A DNA stretch of 64,000 bases from Palleniella muris (GTDB taxonomy: Bacteria > Bacteroidota > Bacteroidia > Bacteroidales > Bacteroidaceae). Position 1 is the stretch's first letter; each line of letters opens with the position of its first letter. The stretch spans positions 1 to 64,000 of the forward strand of contig NZ_SRZC01000019.1 of NCBI RefSeq assembly GCF_004792655.1, given 5' to 3'. Below the pieces are notes generated by a model that was given only the letters and a program-made list of their open reading frames with translations, did not search any database and was not told the DNA's origin. Positions 1-8,377 of this stretch are shown piece by piece. The translations under genes were made by a program, and so were the position numbers.

Positions 1-121
1 ATATTAAGGTTTGGTCACAATAATATAATAAACCTTTTGGAAAATACGCTGTATTGTTTGTATTTTAGCGAATAATTAACGAATATAAATTAGTTTGAAC
101 AAGTTCATTGAATATTCTGAC
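1..121. other. Array trailer flank, no gene seen
   Basis: AT-rich sequence beyond the leader-distal end of the type I-B array. No open frame, terminator or degenerate repeat was recognised here. Confidence 0.5.
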
Positions 122-3100
122 ATTTCAATTCCATAAGGTACAATTAAAAGTTGATCTCTCGTATTTCGACCTCTCCTCTTTGGGTTTATTTCAATTCCAT
201 AAGGTACAATTAAAAGTGTATGAATTCTGATAACCTTTGCCCACTGCAAATGTATTTCAATTCCATAAGGTACAATTAAAAGTACGCCAAGGAGTGCGAT
301 AACCGGAATTGACGCAAATATTTCAATTCCATAAGGTACAATTAAAAGACCCTCACGCGGTTCCTCACCGCCGAACTCACTCTATTTCAATTCCATAAGG
401 TACAATTAAAAGTGACTGTCCTCTTTCTTTTACCACGGTGACAGTGTGATTTCAATTCCATAAGGTACAATTAAAAGCATACTCAGAACACCACAAGACC
501 TTAAGAGCTGAAATTTCAATTCCATAAGGTACAATTAAAAGTCGTAGGGGTTAAATATTACCTTTGCTTATTGCGCATTTCAATTCCATAAGGTACAATT
601 AAAAGCATCGACACACAGAGATAACTTCATGAGACTCGAATTTCAATTCCATAAGGTACAATTAAAAGGTATTTCTCACTCAAAGACAAATGAGCAGCTT
701 CTTCATTTCAATTCCATAAGGTACAATTAAAAGTTTTGTAAAGATTGTATCAAAAACAAACAGGATAATATTTCAATTCCATAAGGTACAATTAAAAGTC
801 TTAAATCTTATTCAATTCCTTCTAATGCTGCTTGTATTTCAATTCCATAAGGTACAATTAAAAGAAGCCTTCATCTGATTGTAGTCTGTGCCAAGTTTTT
901 TATTTCAATTCCATAAGGTACAATTAAAAGCGATAGCCGCTGCAATATGTTCATCATCATGCGCATTTCAATTCCATAAGGTACAATTAAAAGCTGTAGA
1001 AAGATGTTTGATACTAAGTTGACTATTGAATTTCAATTCCATAAGGTACAATTAAAAGTCGATTTTCAACACAACTGCTTCTGATTCTGCTGCTTATTTC
1101 AATTCCATAAGGTACAATTAAAAGTCAAAACCTATGTCACTTAGAAAGAAGCGACGTCGATTTCAATTCCATAAGGTACAATTAAAAGTTACTCAAGAAC
1201 AAGCAGAGCAACTTAAGCGTCTTGCTAATTTCAATTCCATAAGGTACAATTAAAAGTTCTTATGACTATCTGCCTATAGATGACCCTTCTTTATTTCAAT
1301 TCCATAAGGTACAATTAAAAGACTTGTATGACATGTAACGAGGACGGAAACCGAAATTTCAATTCCATAAGGTACAATTAAAAGTTTTTGTAAAGATTGC
1401 ATTAAGAATAAACAAGATAATATTTCAATTCCATAAGGTACAATTAAAAGCGGTATCGATAAGCGTAATACTTATTGCAGCATAAATTTCAATTCCATAA
1501 GGTACAATTAAAAGGGTTCAAATCTGACTGTGTCTGATTAACTGCGACAATTTCAATTCCATAAGGTACAATTAAAAGATCACAAAGTATGTATCTCGTG
1601 ACAAATTAATTTAATTTCAATTCCATAAGGTACAATTAAAAGTGGCACAGGTCCAGGTAAAAAGGTTTTTGTTTGTGGTATTTCAATTCCATAAGGTACA
1701 ATTAAAAGTTCTGTATCCATAAAATCCAACATGAATGAAGCTATTTCAATTCCATAAGGTACAATTAAAAGCTTCAATCTCCGATTTCTTAAAGTAGATT
1801 GTACCGCCCATATTTCAATTCCATAAGGTACAATTAAAAGTGTCATAACTTGTATTTTCTTTGTTTTTTATTCGCTTGTTATTTCAATTCCATAAGGTAC
1901 AATTAAAAGCCTTCTGAGTTAGAAACTGTTTCTACTATTAAGGGTATTTCAATTCCATAAGGTACAATTAAAAGTTTCTGCTGACTCTTGTGCTGCTTCA
2001 ATTCATATTGATTTCAATTCCATAAGGTACAATTAAAAGATCTCCTGATGTTGATGAGAATATTCGTGCTATTTTATTTCAATTCCATAAGGTACAATTA
2101 AAAGGAGGTTCCGGCTAACAAATAAACAGGAGGCAAAGATATTTCAATTCCATAAGGTACAATTAAAAGAACGATGCTATATGCTTTTCGCTCCGTTGTG
2201 AATATTTCAATTCCATAAGGTACAATTAAAAGAATCGGGATGGAGCAGCTTGCAAACGCTTGAATTATTTCAATTCCATAAGGTACAATTAAAAGTTTCA
2301 CCTTGAGACACACCGAAATACTTCAGCAACATTTCAATTCCATAAGGTACAATTAAAAGTCAATTTGTACATCACACCGAAGGTGCCGAATATATTTCAA
2401 TTCCATAAGGTACAATTAAAAGGCATTATGATAAATAGGATATAGCTAATAATTGCTTAAATTTCAATTCCATAAGGTACAATTAAAAGTGTCCCCCCTC
2501 CCTCTCCTCTGTGCGTGTGTGATATTTCAATTCCATAAGGTACAATTAAAAGTTGTAATAGGAGACCAGCGAGGCAATCACTTCCTTTATTTCAATTCCA
2601 TAAGGTACAATTAAAAGCTTGACATTGCCGTAAAGACAAAGCGCCAGCATGATATTTCAATTCCATAAGGTACAATTAAAAGCATTGAAGCTGATGATAC
2701 AGCAGGGGCGGCACAGATTTCAATTCCATAAGGTACAATTAAAAGGACCCTATCTATATTACCGTCCCTTGTGGAAAGTGATTTCAATTCCATAAGGTAC
2801 AATTAAAAGAGCTTGCCAATATCCTCACGGGTGCGCAGCACACATTTCAATTCCATAAGGTACAATTAAAAGATTGACAACCATGCCTGCCAACTCATTA
2901 TAATCCTATTTCAATTCCATAAGGTACAATTAAAAGCCGGAAATTGATGAAAATAATCAACGACCCTGTCCAATTTCAATTCCATAAGGTACAATTAAAA
3001 GTCGAGTGTTCATAACTCCAGGATTCATCTTCGGCTCTAAATTTCAATTCCATAAGGTACAATTAAAAGCATCAAATTTGCTTCCTGTTGCAGCATTTGA

Positions 3101-3851
3101 CGCAATTTCAATTCCATAAGGTACAATTAAAAGGTTTGTCAAGAACCCTGTCAATCCGGACCTCGAACTGATTTCAATTCCATAAGGTACAATTAAAAGT
3201 TGCTGTATAGATAGTTGTTATTCCAAATGTCAGATTTCAATTCCATAAGGTACAATTAAAAGTGTTGGAGAAATATCACAAAAAGGCTCTTATCCTATTT
3301 CAATTCCATAAGGTACAATTAAAAGCTGCCATTGCCACAAGTGCTTCAGAAAATTCTTGAATAATTTCAATTCCATAAGGTACAATTAAAAGCCGTTATC
3401 TTCCTCATGTTTGAAGTGACATTCACCATATTTCAATTCCATAAGGTACAATTAAAAGCTGACAATCGGTGTGGAAAGTGGTGACAGCGAAACATATTTC
3501 AATTCCATAAGGTACAATTAAAAGCGTAAACACATTTGCCAAGATAGAAGAAGGTAAGCCATTTCAATTCCATAAGGTACAATTAAAAGGCAAATCCAAA
3601 CCAAAGGCTAAAATAGAAAAGCAATTTCAATTCCATAAGGTACAATTAAAAGGCACACAGAAACAGTCACATGAAGAAATAGAGACTCCAATTTCAATTC
3701 CATAAGGTACAATTAAAAGGCGGCGCATACTCCATGCCCTTGAAGTTTGTCTTCAGACATTTCAATTCCATAAGGTACAATTAAAAGCGTCGCATGCTTA
3801 CTGACCGTATAAAGACAATGTAATTTCAATTCCATAAGGTACAATTAAAAG
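122..3851 (-). CRISPR. Type I-B CRISPR array, 58 repeats and 57 spacers
   Basis: A 29-bp repeat (plus strand starts ATTTCAATTCCATAAGG and ends AATTAAAAG) recurs 58 times by my count, first at 122-150 and last at 3823-3851. Periods run 63-69 bp, giving spacers of 34-40 nt. The copies I read are identical, with no degenerate terminal repeat. Read on the minus strand the repeat ends ATTGAAAT, the usual 5' crRNA handle of type I-B repeats, so the array should be transcribed on the minus strand, continuing from cas2. The leader is then at 3852-3910 and the newest spacers have the highest coordinates. Spacers at 734-769 and 1385-1421 are synonymous variants of each other. Spacers at 931-964 and 2873-2907 resemble spacers of the type II-C array. 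Confidence 0.98.
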
Positions 3852-4066
3852 CCGTCAATAACAAAATTGGATATACTAATATATCAATACGTTATGACGG
3901 TGCAAAGGTACATTTTTTTATTGAAAAAATGTCGATATATAATAAGAAAAATACGCCGCGCCATCGACAATCTTCTTAATTCATTGTAAATCAGCAAGTC
4001 AAGGAGCACATTAACAAGAAATATCATAAAAACAAGCATATAGCCAACGACATCGACAATTTCGAT
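3852..4066 (-). promoter_or_regulatory. Type I-B leader with -7 box
   Basis: AT-rich stretch between cas2 and the first repeat. The minus strand carries TACCTTTG (plus 3903-3910), a perfect TAnnTTTG Bacteroidetes -7 box about 52 bp from the array. Between box and array lie CCGTCAATAAC (3852-3862) and GTTATGACGG (3891-3900), an imperfect inverted repeat just upstream of the first repeat. It may be a structured leader RNA or a binding site used in spacer integration; that is inference. Confidence 0.7.
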
Positions 4067-4330
4067 TTACAGAAAATTGTCCAACTGGCTTCGCTCTTTC
4101 CCGATTATCATCTTATCCATTTCGTGTTGATAATAACTTTTGAACATTATTATACTGTCAGATTCCTTATCCATAAATTTCTCAGCCAGCATAAGCATCT
4201 CTTTCAACCGCACTTCTGATATTTCACCCTCAAAGACCGAATTCTGAATCCAATTAAGGTATCGGCGGCAAAGTTTCAACATCTTGCCGACCCGCTTCTC
4301 GCCAAAATCATACACTAATATAACGTACAT
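4067..4330 (-). CDS. cas2: Cas2 (type I-B)
   Basis: 87 residues beginning MYVILVYDFGEKR, the ferredoxin-like first strand with the conserved Asp of Cas2. Cas2 dimers bridge two Cas1 dimers in the complex that captures prespacers and inserts them at the leader-repeat junction. The ATG at 4330 is preferred over an upstream TTG because it overlaps the cas1 stop (ATGA), as at the cas4/cas1 junction. It is the last gene of the operon and faces the array across the leader. Confidence 0.95.
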   Translation of the reverse strand: MYVILVYDFGEKRVGKMLKLCRRYLNWIQNSVFEGEISEVRLKEMLMLAEKFMDKESDSIIMFKSYYQHEMDKMIIGKERSQLDNFL

Positions 4331-5343
4331 CACCAATACATTTTAAAAGGTTTATACTCTTCCATTCCCAATAAATGTTTTGCCAGCTTGTAACATTCCA
4401 ATTTTACGAGATGCTTGTAACTGACCTTACGTCCAAGCGACTTATGTTGAATTGTCTCTGTCAACCTGTCCTCCAATGCTCGCACAAAAATCTTCTTTCC
4501 CGCATTATTAAGCAGGCAACGCCCTATTTTATTGTCAAAATGATTTGCCTGTATCTCTCTTTTGTTTAGCACCTTAAAGATTGTGCGGTCAACAATTATC
4601 GGCTTGAATATCTCCGAGATGTCCAGGCACAAAGAATAACGGCGCTCGCCTGGAGTATGCAGAAAACTTAGCGTAGGATTGAGTTGTGTCTGACTTATTG
4701 CCCGCAGGCATATAGTATAACACATCATGTTGCCAAACGAAATAAGGGCGTTGACCTCATTTTGAGGAGGTCGCTTCGTTCGTGTACCCATCTCAAAATC
4801 ATTAATTATAAGGTTGAAAGCCTGATAGTACGCTTGTCTGATATTTCCTTCTATACCCATCAGTTCCTCTACGCTCTCTGTGAGCGGGATATTTTCTGAC
4901 AACTTTTTTATTGCCAGCATCAGTTCCTCCAAATCCTTTCCACGCCTATTATAATAAGCAAGGTTCTTCAACATGTTGGCAGCAGCCCCTTCAATGAACT
5001 TTCTTGCCACTATAATCCTCTTTGATTTGGAGCGATAATGTTCCGTTTGTGCAAGGAGCATTCTGCCCGACAGCAATCCATCACGAGGCATGAATGAGCC
5101 TGTATAGTTTTCATAATAGTCGAAGAAATGTACGCAAATGTCCTTTTGTCCAAGAAAATTAAACAACGAGCTGTTTGCGCGCAGACTTCCAAAGACATAA
5201 AATTCGCTGATGTCCTCAACAGGCAGATAACGGGCTTGGCTAGCTGGTGCAAGCGCCCCATCCTCAGACACAGGCGTGAATTTCAGCGTATTGTCCTTGC
5301 GTTCAAGCTCTCCAGGATTAAACAGATAGAAAGTCTTCTTCAT
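4330..5343 (-). CDS. cas1: Cas1 integrase (type I-B)
   Basis: 337 residues, a normal length for type I Cas1. The N-terminal beta domain (MKKTFYLFNPGELERKDNTL) is followed by the helical catalytic domain. ELMGIEGNIRQAYYQAF carries the conserved active-site Glu, and SFLHTPGERRYSLCLDISE contains the His and acidic residues of the family. With Cas2 it integrates prespacers into the array at 122-3851. It overlaps cas4 upstream and cas2 downstream by ATGA, so the adaptation genes are translationally coupled. The ectopic integration signature inside cas7 would most simply be a product of this enzyme. Confidence 0.97.
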   Translation of the reverse strand: MKKTFYLFNPGELERKDNTLKFTPVSEDGALAPASQARYLPVEDISEFYVFGSLRANSSLFNFLGQKDICVHFFDYYENYTGSFMPRDGLLSGRMLLAQTEHYRSKSKRIIVARKFIEGAAANMLKNLAYYNRRGKDLEELMLAIKKLSENIPLTESVEELMGIEGNIRQAYYQAFNLIINDFEMGTRTKRPPQNEVNALISFGNMMCYTICLRAISQTQLNPTLSFLHTPGERRYSLCLDISEIFKPIIVDRTIFKVLNKREIQANHFDNKIGRCLLNNAGKKIFVRALEDRLTETIQHKSLGRKVSYKHLVKLECYKLAKHLLGMEEYKPFKMYW

Positions 5344-5855
5344 ACATCCTCACATTCATTGGTAAAACAAAATTCATAATAACTGCACGACTTGCACAAT
5401 CCCTTTTTCCTGAGTGCAGGGCACTCCTCTTGCCCAATAATTCCCGCAATCTCAACCTTCATCCTGCCAATCTCATCACGGTCTTCATCAGTCAGCTCCA
5501 CTCGCTGAGTGCGCCTAAGCGTTGGATATTCCAATATACCACCAATACCATCCACACCACATTGCTCAAACACATACATATAATATTTCAACTGCCACTC
5601 ATGCGCCCTCTCCACTTTATTGGATTTCTTTATCTCATGAATGACTTTGTTCTTTGCGTCATAGAAATCCACCTTGATTCCACCTATCTCCATTTCCTCA
5701 TATTTCGCCGACCGCTGAGGATAGCTCCGCTCATGTATGAGTTTTCCCTCATATACAGCATCAGACGTATGCTCAAAGTTTATCCCATTGGCAAACAGCC
5801 ACAGCTTTCTATGGCATACCTGATAATAATTGAAATGTGTACCTGTTATTTCCAT
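5340..5855 (-). CDS. cas4: Cas4 exonuclease (type I-B)
   Basis: About 171 residues from MEITGTHFNYYQVCHRKLW. Cas4 is a RecB-like PD-(D/E)XK nuclease with a [4Fe-4S] cluster that trims prespacer ends and helps choose PAM-adjacent protospacers. Visible features are the N-terminal cluster Cys in QVCHRKLW, the nuclease segment VDFYDAKNKVIHEIKKS with EIKK, QLKYYMYVF, and a C-terminal Cys triplet in GLCKSCSYYEFC. The ATG at 5855 is chosen; the frame stays open to a GTG at 5894, but that extension runs through a palindrome and resembles no Cas4 start. Part of a cas4-cas1-cas2 cassette. Confidence 0.93.
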   Translation of the reverse strand: MEITGTHFNYYQVCHRKLWLFANGINFEHTSDAVYEGKLIHERSYPQRSAKYEEMEIGGIKVDFYDAKNKVIHEIKKSNKVERAHEWQLKYYMYVFEQCGVDGIGGILEYPTLRRTQRVELTDEDRDEIGRMKVEIAGIIGQEECPALRKKGLCKSCSYYEFCFTNECEDV

Positions 5856-5874
5856 AGAATTTATGAAGTGCCAT

Positions 5875-5899
5875 CCAAAGTGCCATTTTGGCACTTTGG
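5875..5899 (-). promoter_or_regulatory. Perfect palindrome at the cas7-cas4 junction
   Basis: CCAAAGTGCCA at 5875-5885 pairs with TGGCACTTTGG at 5889-5899, an 11-bp perfect stem with a 3-nt loop in the 66-bp gap between the cas7 stop and the cas4 start. It separates the effector genes from the adaptation genes. No T-run follows on the minus strand, so a simple terminator is unlikely. An RNA-processing or attenuation signal is possible. Confidence 0.6.
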
Positions 5900-5921
5900 A
5901 CGACAGATTATCTGATAACCA

Positions 5922-7076
5922 CTAAAATAATGAAGGTTCTGCATTTACGGAAGGCAATACCTGATTCTCAAAATCAAAGGCATTCATCATTTCAATGAGT
6001 TTGTTTTTTGCATCATCAAGTGCTGTCGCTGATTCTGTTTCGGTCACCATATATCCTGCACAAGGAAGAGTTACAAACAAGTCTGCTCCTGCATTGTCAT
6101 CAACTATCGGTTTTGCCTTTGGCTTCTCGCCATCATCTATTAGTTTGGCACGAATAGCCGCTGCAAGATTGTTTGCATTATCGCTGATTGCCACAGCCAA
6201 AGTCTCCATCAAACTGAATGTACGTGCCTGGTTAGATGTGATGCGCCAGTTGAGCAAAGCATCTGCCAACGCAGGAATCAAATGCTCCCTTTCTGCTTTT
6301 GGCATAACGAGGCAAGGACCGAATATATTCTCGCTTTCTATCCAACCTTTAGAAATCAATTCTGCAGCCGTTTCTTTTCTTAGCTCAGGCTCAAATTGAT
6401 TCAGTGATACGCAGAACAAAGTGCGAAGGTCAATAGCTATATCATAAACAAAAAGTCCAGTAGCTCGCTTATTATCAGCAATCCATTTACGATACAGACT
6501 GCGGTCCGTACCCTCCAAGAACCCTTCTATCTGCTCGTCAGTCAAAGGGTTTCCTTTTTCATCGCGAACAACAACTTTATGCACATTAGGTTTGTCTGAA
6601 CGGTCGAAAGTGGCATTCTCCCTTGGTGATGAAGCCAGCAAAGGGTGAATCGGACGCATTGCTGATATAGACAATGGACTACGACGTTTAAGGGTCTTTT
6701 CTTTGCCGCCCTTCACTGAGCGCATCCATCCACCAAACAGTTGATCACTATAGGTCGGATTACATTCAGACAACACCTCCCCTTCTCCCATAGCTTTGCC
6801 TTTAATATCAAACACAAAAGTAACCGGCGAAGGCTGTTCGCCAAGATTATCAGCAATAGCATTCATTATCGAACGTTTTACTTGCTGACCGCTCGAGAAT
6901 GGAACAAATTGATTAAAGACCCGTAAACCCTGCTCACATTGCCAACATGGTACTCTCGAGAATGGAACAAATTGATTAAAGACTGGGTCAAAATAAGTTT
7001 TTTGCCCATCTGAAACACAAAATACGCTATAGTCAACGTGACGTAGAGCGCGAAGATAAATAAAAGGTTTGTTCAT
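5922..7076 (-). CDS. cas7: Cas7 backbone subunit (type I-B, Cst2/DevR-like), with inserted duplication
   Basis: 384 residues from MNKPFIYLRALRHVDYSVF. Cas7 polymerises along the crRNA to form the Cascade backbone. Family assignment rests on position between cas8 and cas4 and on DevR-like segments such as SECNPTYSDQLFGGWMR and the basic GKEKTLKRRSPLSISAMRP. The ATG at 7076 lies just after the cas8 stop; the longer open frame would overlap cas8. The oddity is that VFNQFVPFS occurs twice (residues 32-40 and 53-61). At DNA level a perfect 29-bp direct repeat (6892-6920 and 6955-6983) flanks 34 unique bp, adding exactly 21 in-frame residues. Removing one unit gives a smooth VFNQFVPFSSGQQVKRS. Whether the enlarged protein still works is unknown. 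Confidence 0.88.
   Translation of the reverse strand: MNKPFIYLRALRHVDYSVFCVSDGQKTYFDPVFNQFVPFSRVPCWQCEQGLRVFNQFVPFSSGQQVKRSIMNAIADNLGEQPSPVTFVFDIKGKAMGEGEVLSECNPTYSDQLFGGWMRSVKGGKEKTLKRRSPLSISAMRPIHPLLASSPRENATFDRSDKPNVHKVVVRDEKGNPLTDEQIEGFLEGTDRSLYRKWIADNKRATGLFVYDIAIDLRTLFCVSLNQFEPELRKETAAELISKGWIESENIFGPCLVMPKAEREHLIPALADALLNWRITSNQARTFSLMETLAVAISDNANNLAAAIRAKLIDDGEKPKAKPIVDDNAGADLFVTLPCAGYMVTETESATALDDAKNKLIEMMNAFDFENQVLPSVNAEPSLF
6892..6983. repeat. 29-bp direct duplication flanking 34 bp inside cas7
   Basis: Copies at 6892-6920 and 6955-6983 are identical, from CTCGAGAATGG to GATTAAAGAC; the bases immediately outside differ. The intervening 34 bp (6921-6954) is not part of either copy. 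Repeat and spacer lengths equal those of the type I-B array in this window (29 and 34-40). The duplicated sequence itself is not similar to the CRISPR repeat beyond chance. Confidence 0.97.
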
Positions 7077-7086
7077 TTCTATATTT

Positions 7087-8370
7087 TTATTTAATTGTTG
7101 CATACTGGAAACGGATAAGTGTAAGGAAATAAGGCACATTGTCTGTAGGCATTTCATTAACAAGCTTCGCTGTCTCAATTATTGCCACTTTGTCATCAAC
7201 AAAAGCCACCACTTCCGATAGATTCTCAATAAATATACGTTTATTTGTTGAAGACAACACTTCGTTGGTAAGATTTACACGGTCCCTACGTCCTTTTTCT
7301 CCAGACTCAGAGAAAGCCTTCAGGGCAGACGCAAATGTCTGGGCTTTATCCCATAATTCTTGATTGTTAAGCATAGCTAAAATCCAAATTATATATGTAT
7401 GAAAATTTATTTGTTTTTTCTCTATTTCCTTATTCTTTGGTACAATGCCTTTCTTGACATATTCGGCAAGTCCTTTAGGTTCTAACGCTTTTATGCCAAT
7501 TGCACCCAACTGGCAACTTTTCTTCAATCCCTCGGCTGTTCCAAACAGTTCTTCAGCTTGACGATATTCTTCATATCCAAACAACTGACGATACAACTCA
7601 GCTGTGTGACGAATATGATTCAACGAGAAAGGAATGAAACCAATTGTTGTATTCGTCTTACCAAATTTGTAAACATACCCAAGCATCCTTGATTGTCCAT
7701 ATTTCCTTGCTATCCCAGACAAGATTTTTGTCCAAGAATTCAGCTCGACCGACATTTCCTCTCCCTTTGGTGTAAAAGGATTAAAATTATCCATAGGATT
7801 CCGTGGGTTATAGCTTCGTCCGTATCGATGAGCAAGCCACACCCCATTCCATGACGAGATTTGGTTGCCTTTCATCTGCTCGCTTCTTGTCAACACAGAA
7901 CGATATACTTCCCACCCTTCAAATATATCCAAAAGTATATTCTTGTTATTGAAGAGGATGGTCATTCCTCCAGCTACACCCAAAGCAAGACTGGCACCAA
8001 TCCATGACAAATAAATATCTGCCACATCCTTTTCCAATGGAATGCCTGTCACCTGCCCAGATGTTGTTGCATATTCCTTTTCTTCGGACGCAGCGTATCC
8101 TAACGCCACACTTGCATCCGCCGCTCCGCTTTCAACCTTTGCGATGAATTCCTCCAACTTATCGTTACGCTCTATGTCCGTAAGCGTTTCCACCTTTTGC
8201 CCTGCTTTCATTTGGACAAAAGGAGAGTTTTGCGCCCACATCATATACTTGTTATGATTAAAGAACAGCGGCCAATACTTCTCTACAAAGAAGCTCTTTG
8301 CATCATATTGAGTACCGTACTTCTCGTTATAGGCTTCAAGAAATATCTTTCCAAATGTTGATGTTACCAT
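7087..8370 (-). CDS. cas8: Cas8-like large subunit (type I-B)
   Basis: 427 residues, the only unassigned large gene between cas3 and cas7, where type I-B operons carry the Cascade large subunit that recognises the PAM and recruits Cas3. I recognise no catalytic motif; Cas8 families diverge strongly and the assignment is mainly positional. A hydrophobic glycine-rich segment (YLSWIGASLALGVAGGMTILF, about residues 120-140) and Asn/Pro-rich HRYGRSYNPRNPMDNFNPF are visible. It begins 8 bp after cas3 and ends 10 bp before cas7, so it is part of the same transcript. Somewhat short for Cas8b, as in compact Bacteroidetes I-B systems. Confidence 0.78.
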   Translation of the reverse strand: MVTSTFGKIFLEAYNEKYGTQYDAKSFFVEKYWPLFFNHNKYMMWAQNSPFVQMKAGQKVETLTDIERNDKLEEFIAKVESGAADASVALGYAASEEKEYATTSGQVTGIPLEKDVADIYLSWIGASLALGVAGGMTILFNNKNILLDIFEGWEVYRSVLTRSEQMKGNQISSWNGVWLAHRYGRSYNPRNPMDNFNPFTPKGEEMSVELNSWTKILSGIARKYGQSRMLGYVYKFGKTNTTIGFIPFSLNHIRHTAELYRQLFGYEEYRQAEELFGTAEGLKKSCQLGAIGIKALEPKGLAEYVKKGIVPKNKEIEKKQINFHTYIIWILAMLNNQELWDKAQTFASALKAFSESGEKGRRDRVNLTNEVLSSTNKRIFIENLSEVVAFVDDKVAIIETAKLVNEMPTDNVPYFLTLIRFQYATIK

Positions 8371-8377
8371 ATTCTTT

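Noticed and set aside
2490-2523. Possible shared target between this C/T-rich spacer and type II-C spacer 21318-21345
   Set aside because: The resemblance is a low-complexity run of C and T and cannot be distinguished from chance.
1580-2802. Open frames with repeated LLIVPYGIEI
   Set aside because: They are translations of the CRISPR repeats and spacers; the period equals the array period.
6892-6983. The cas7 duplication as a stray copy of the CRISPR repeat
   Set aside because: The 29-bp copies agree with the array repeat at only about 11 of 29 positions in either orientation, so only the geometry, not the sequence, matches.
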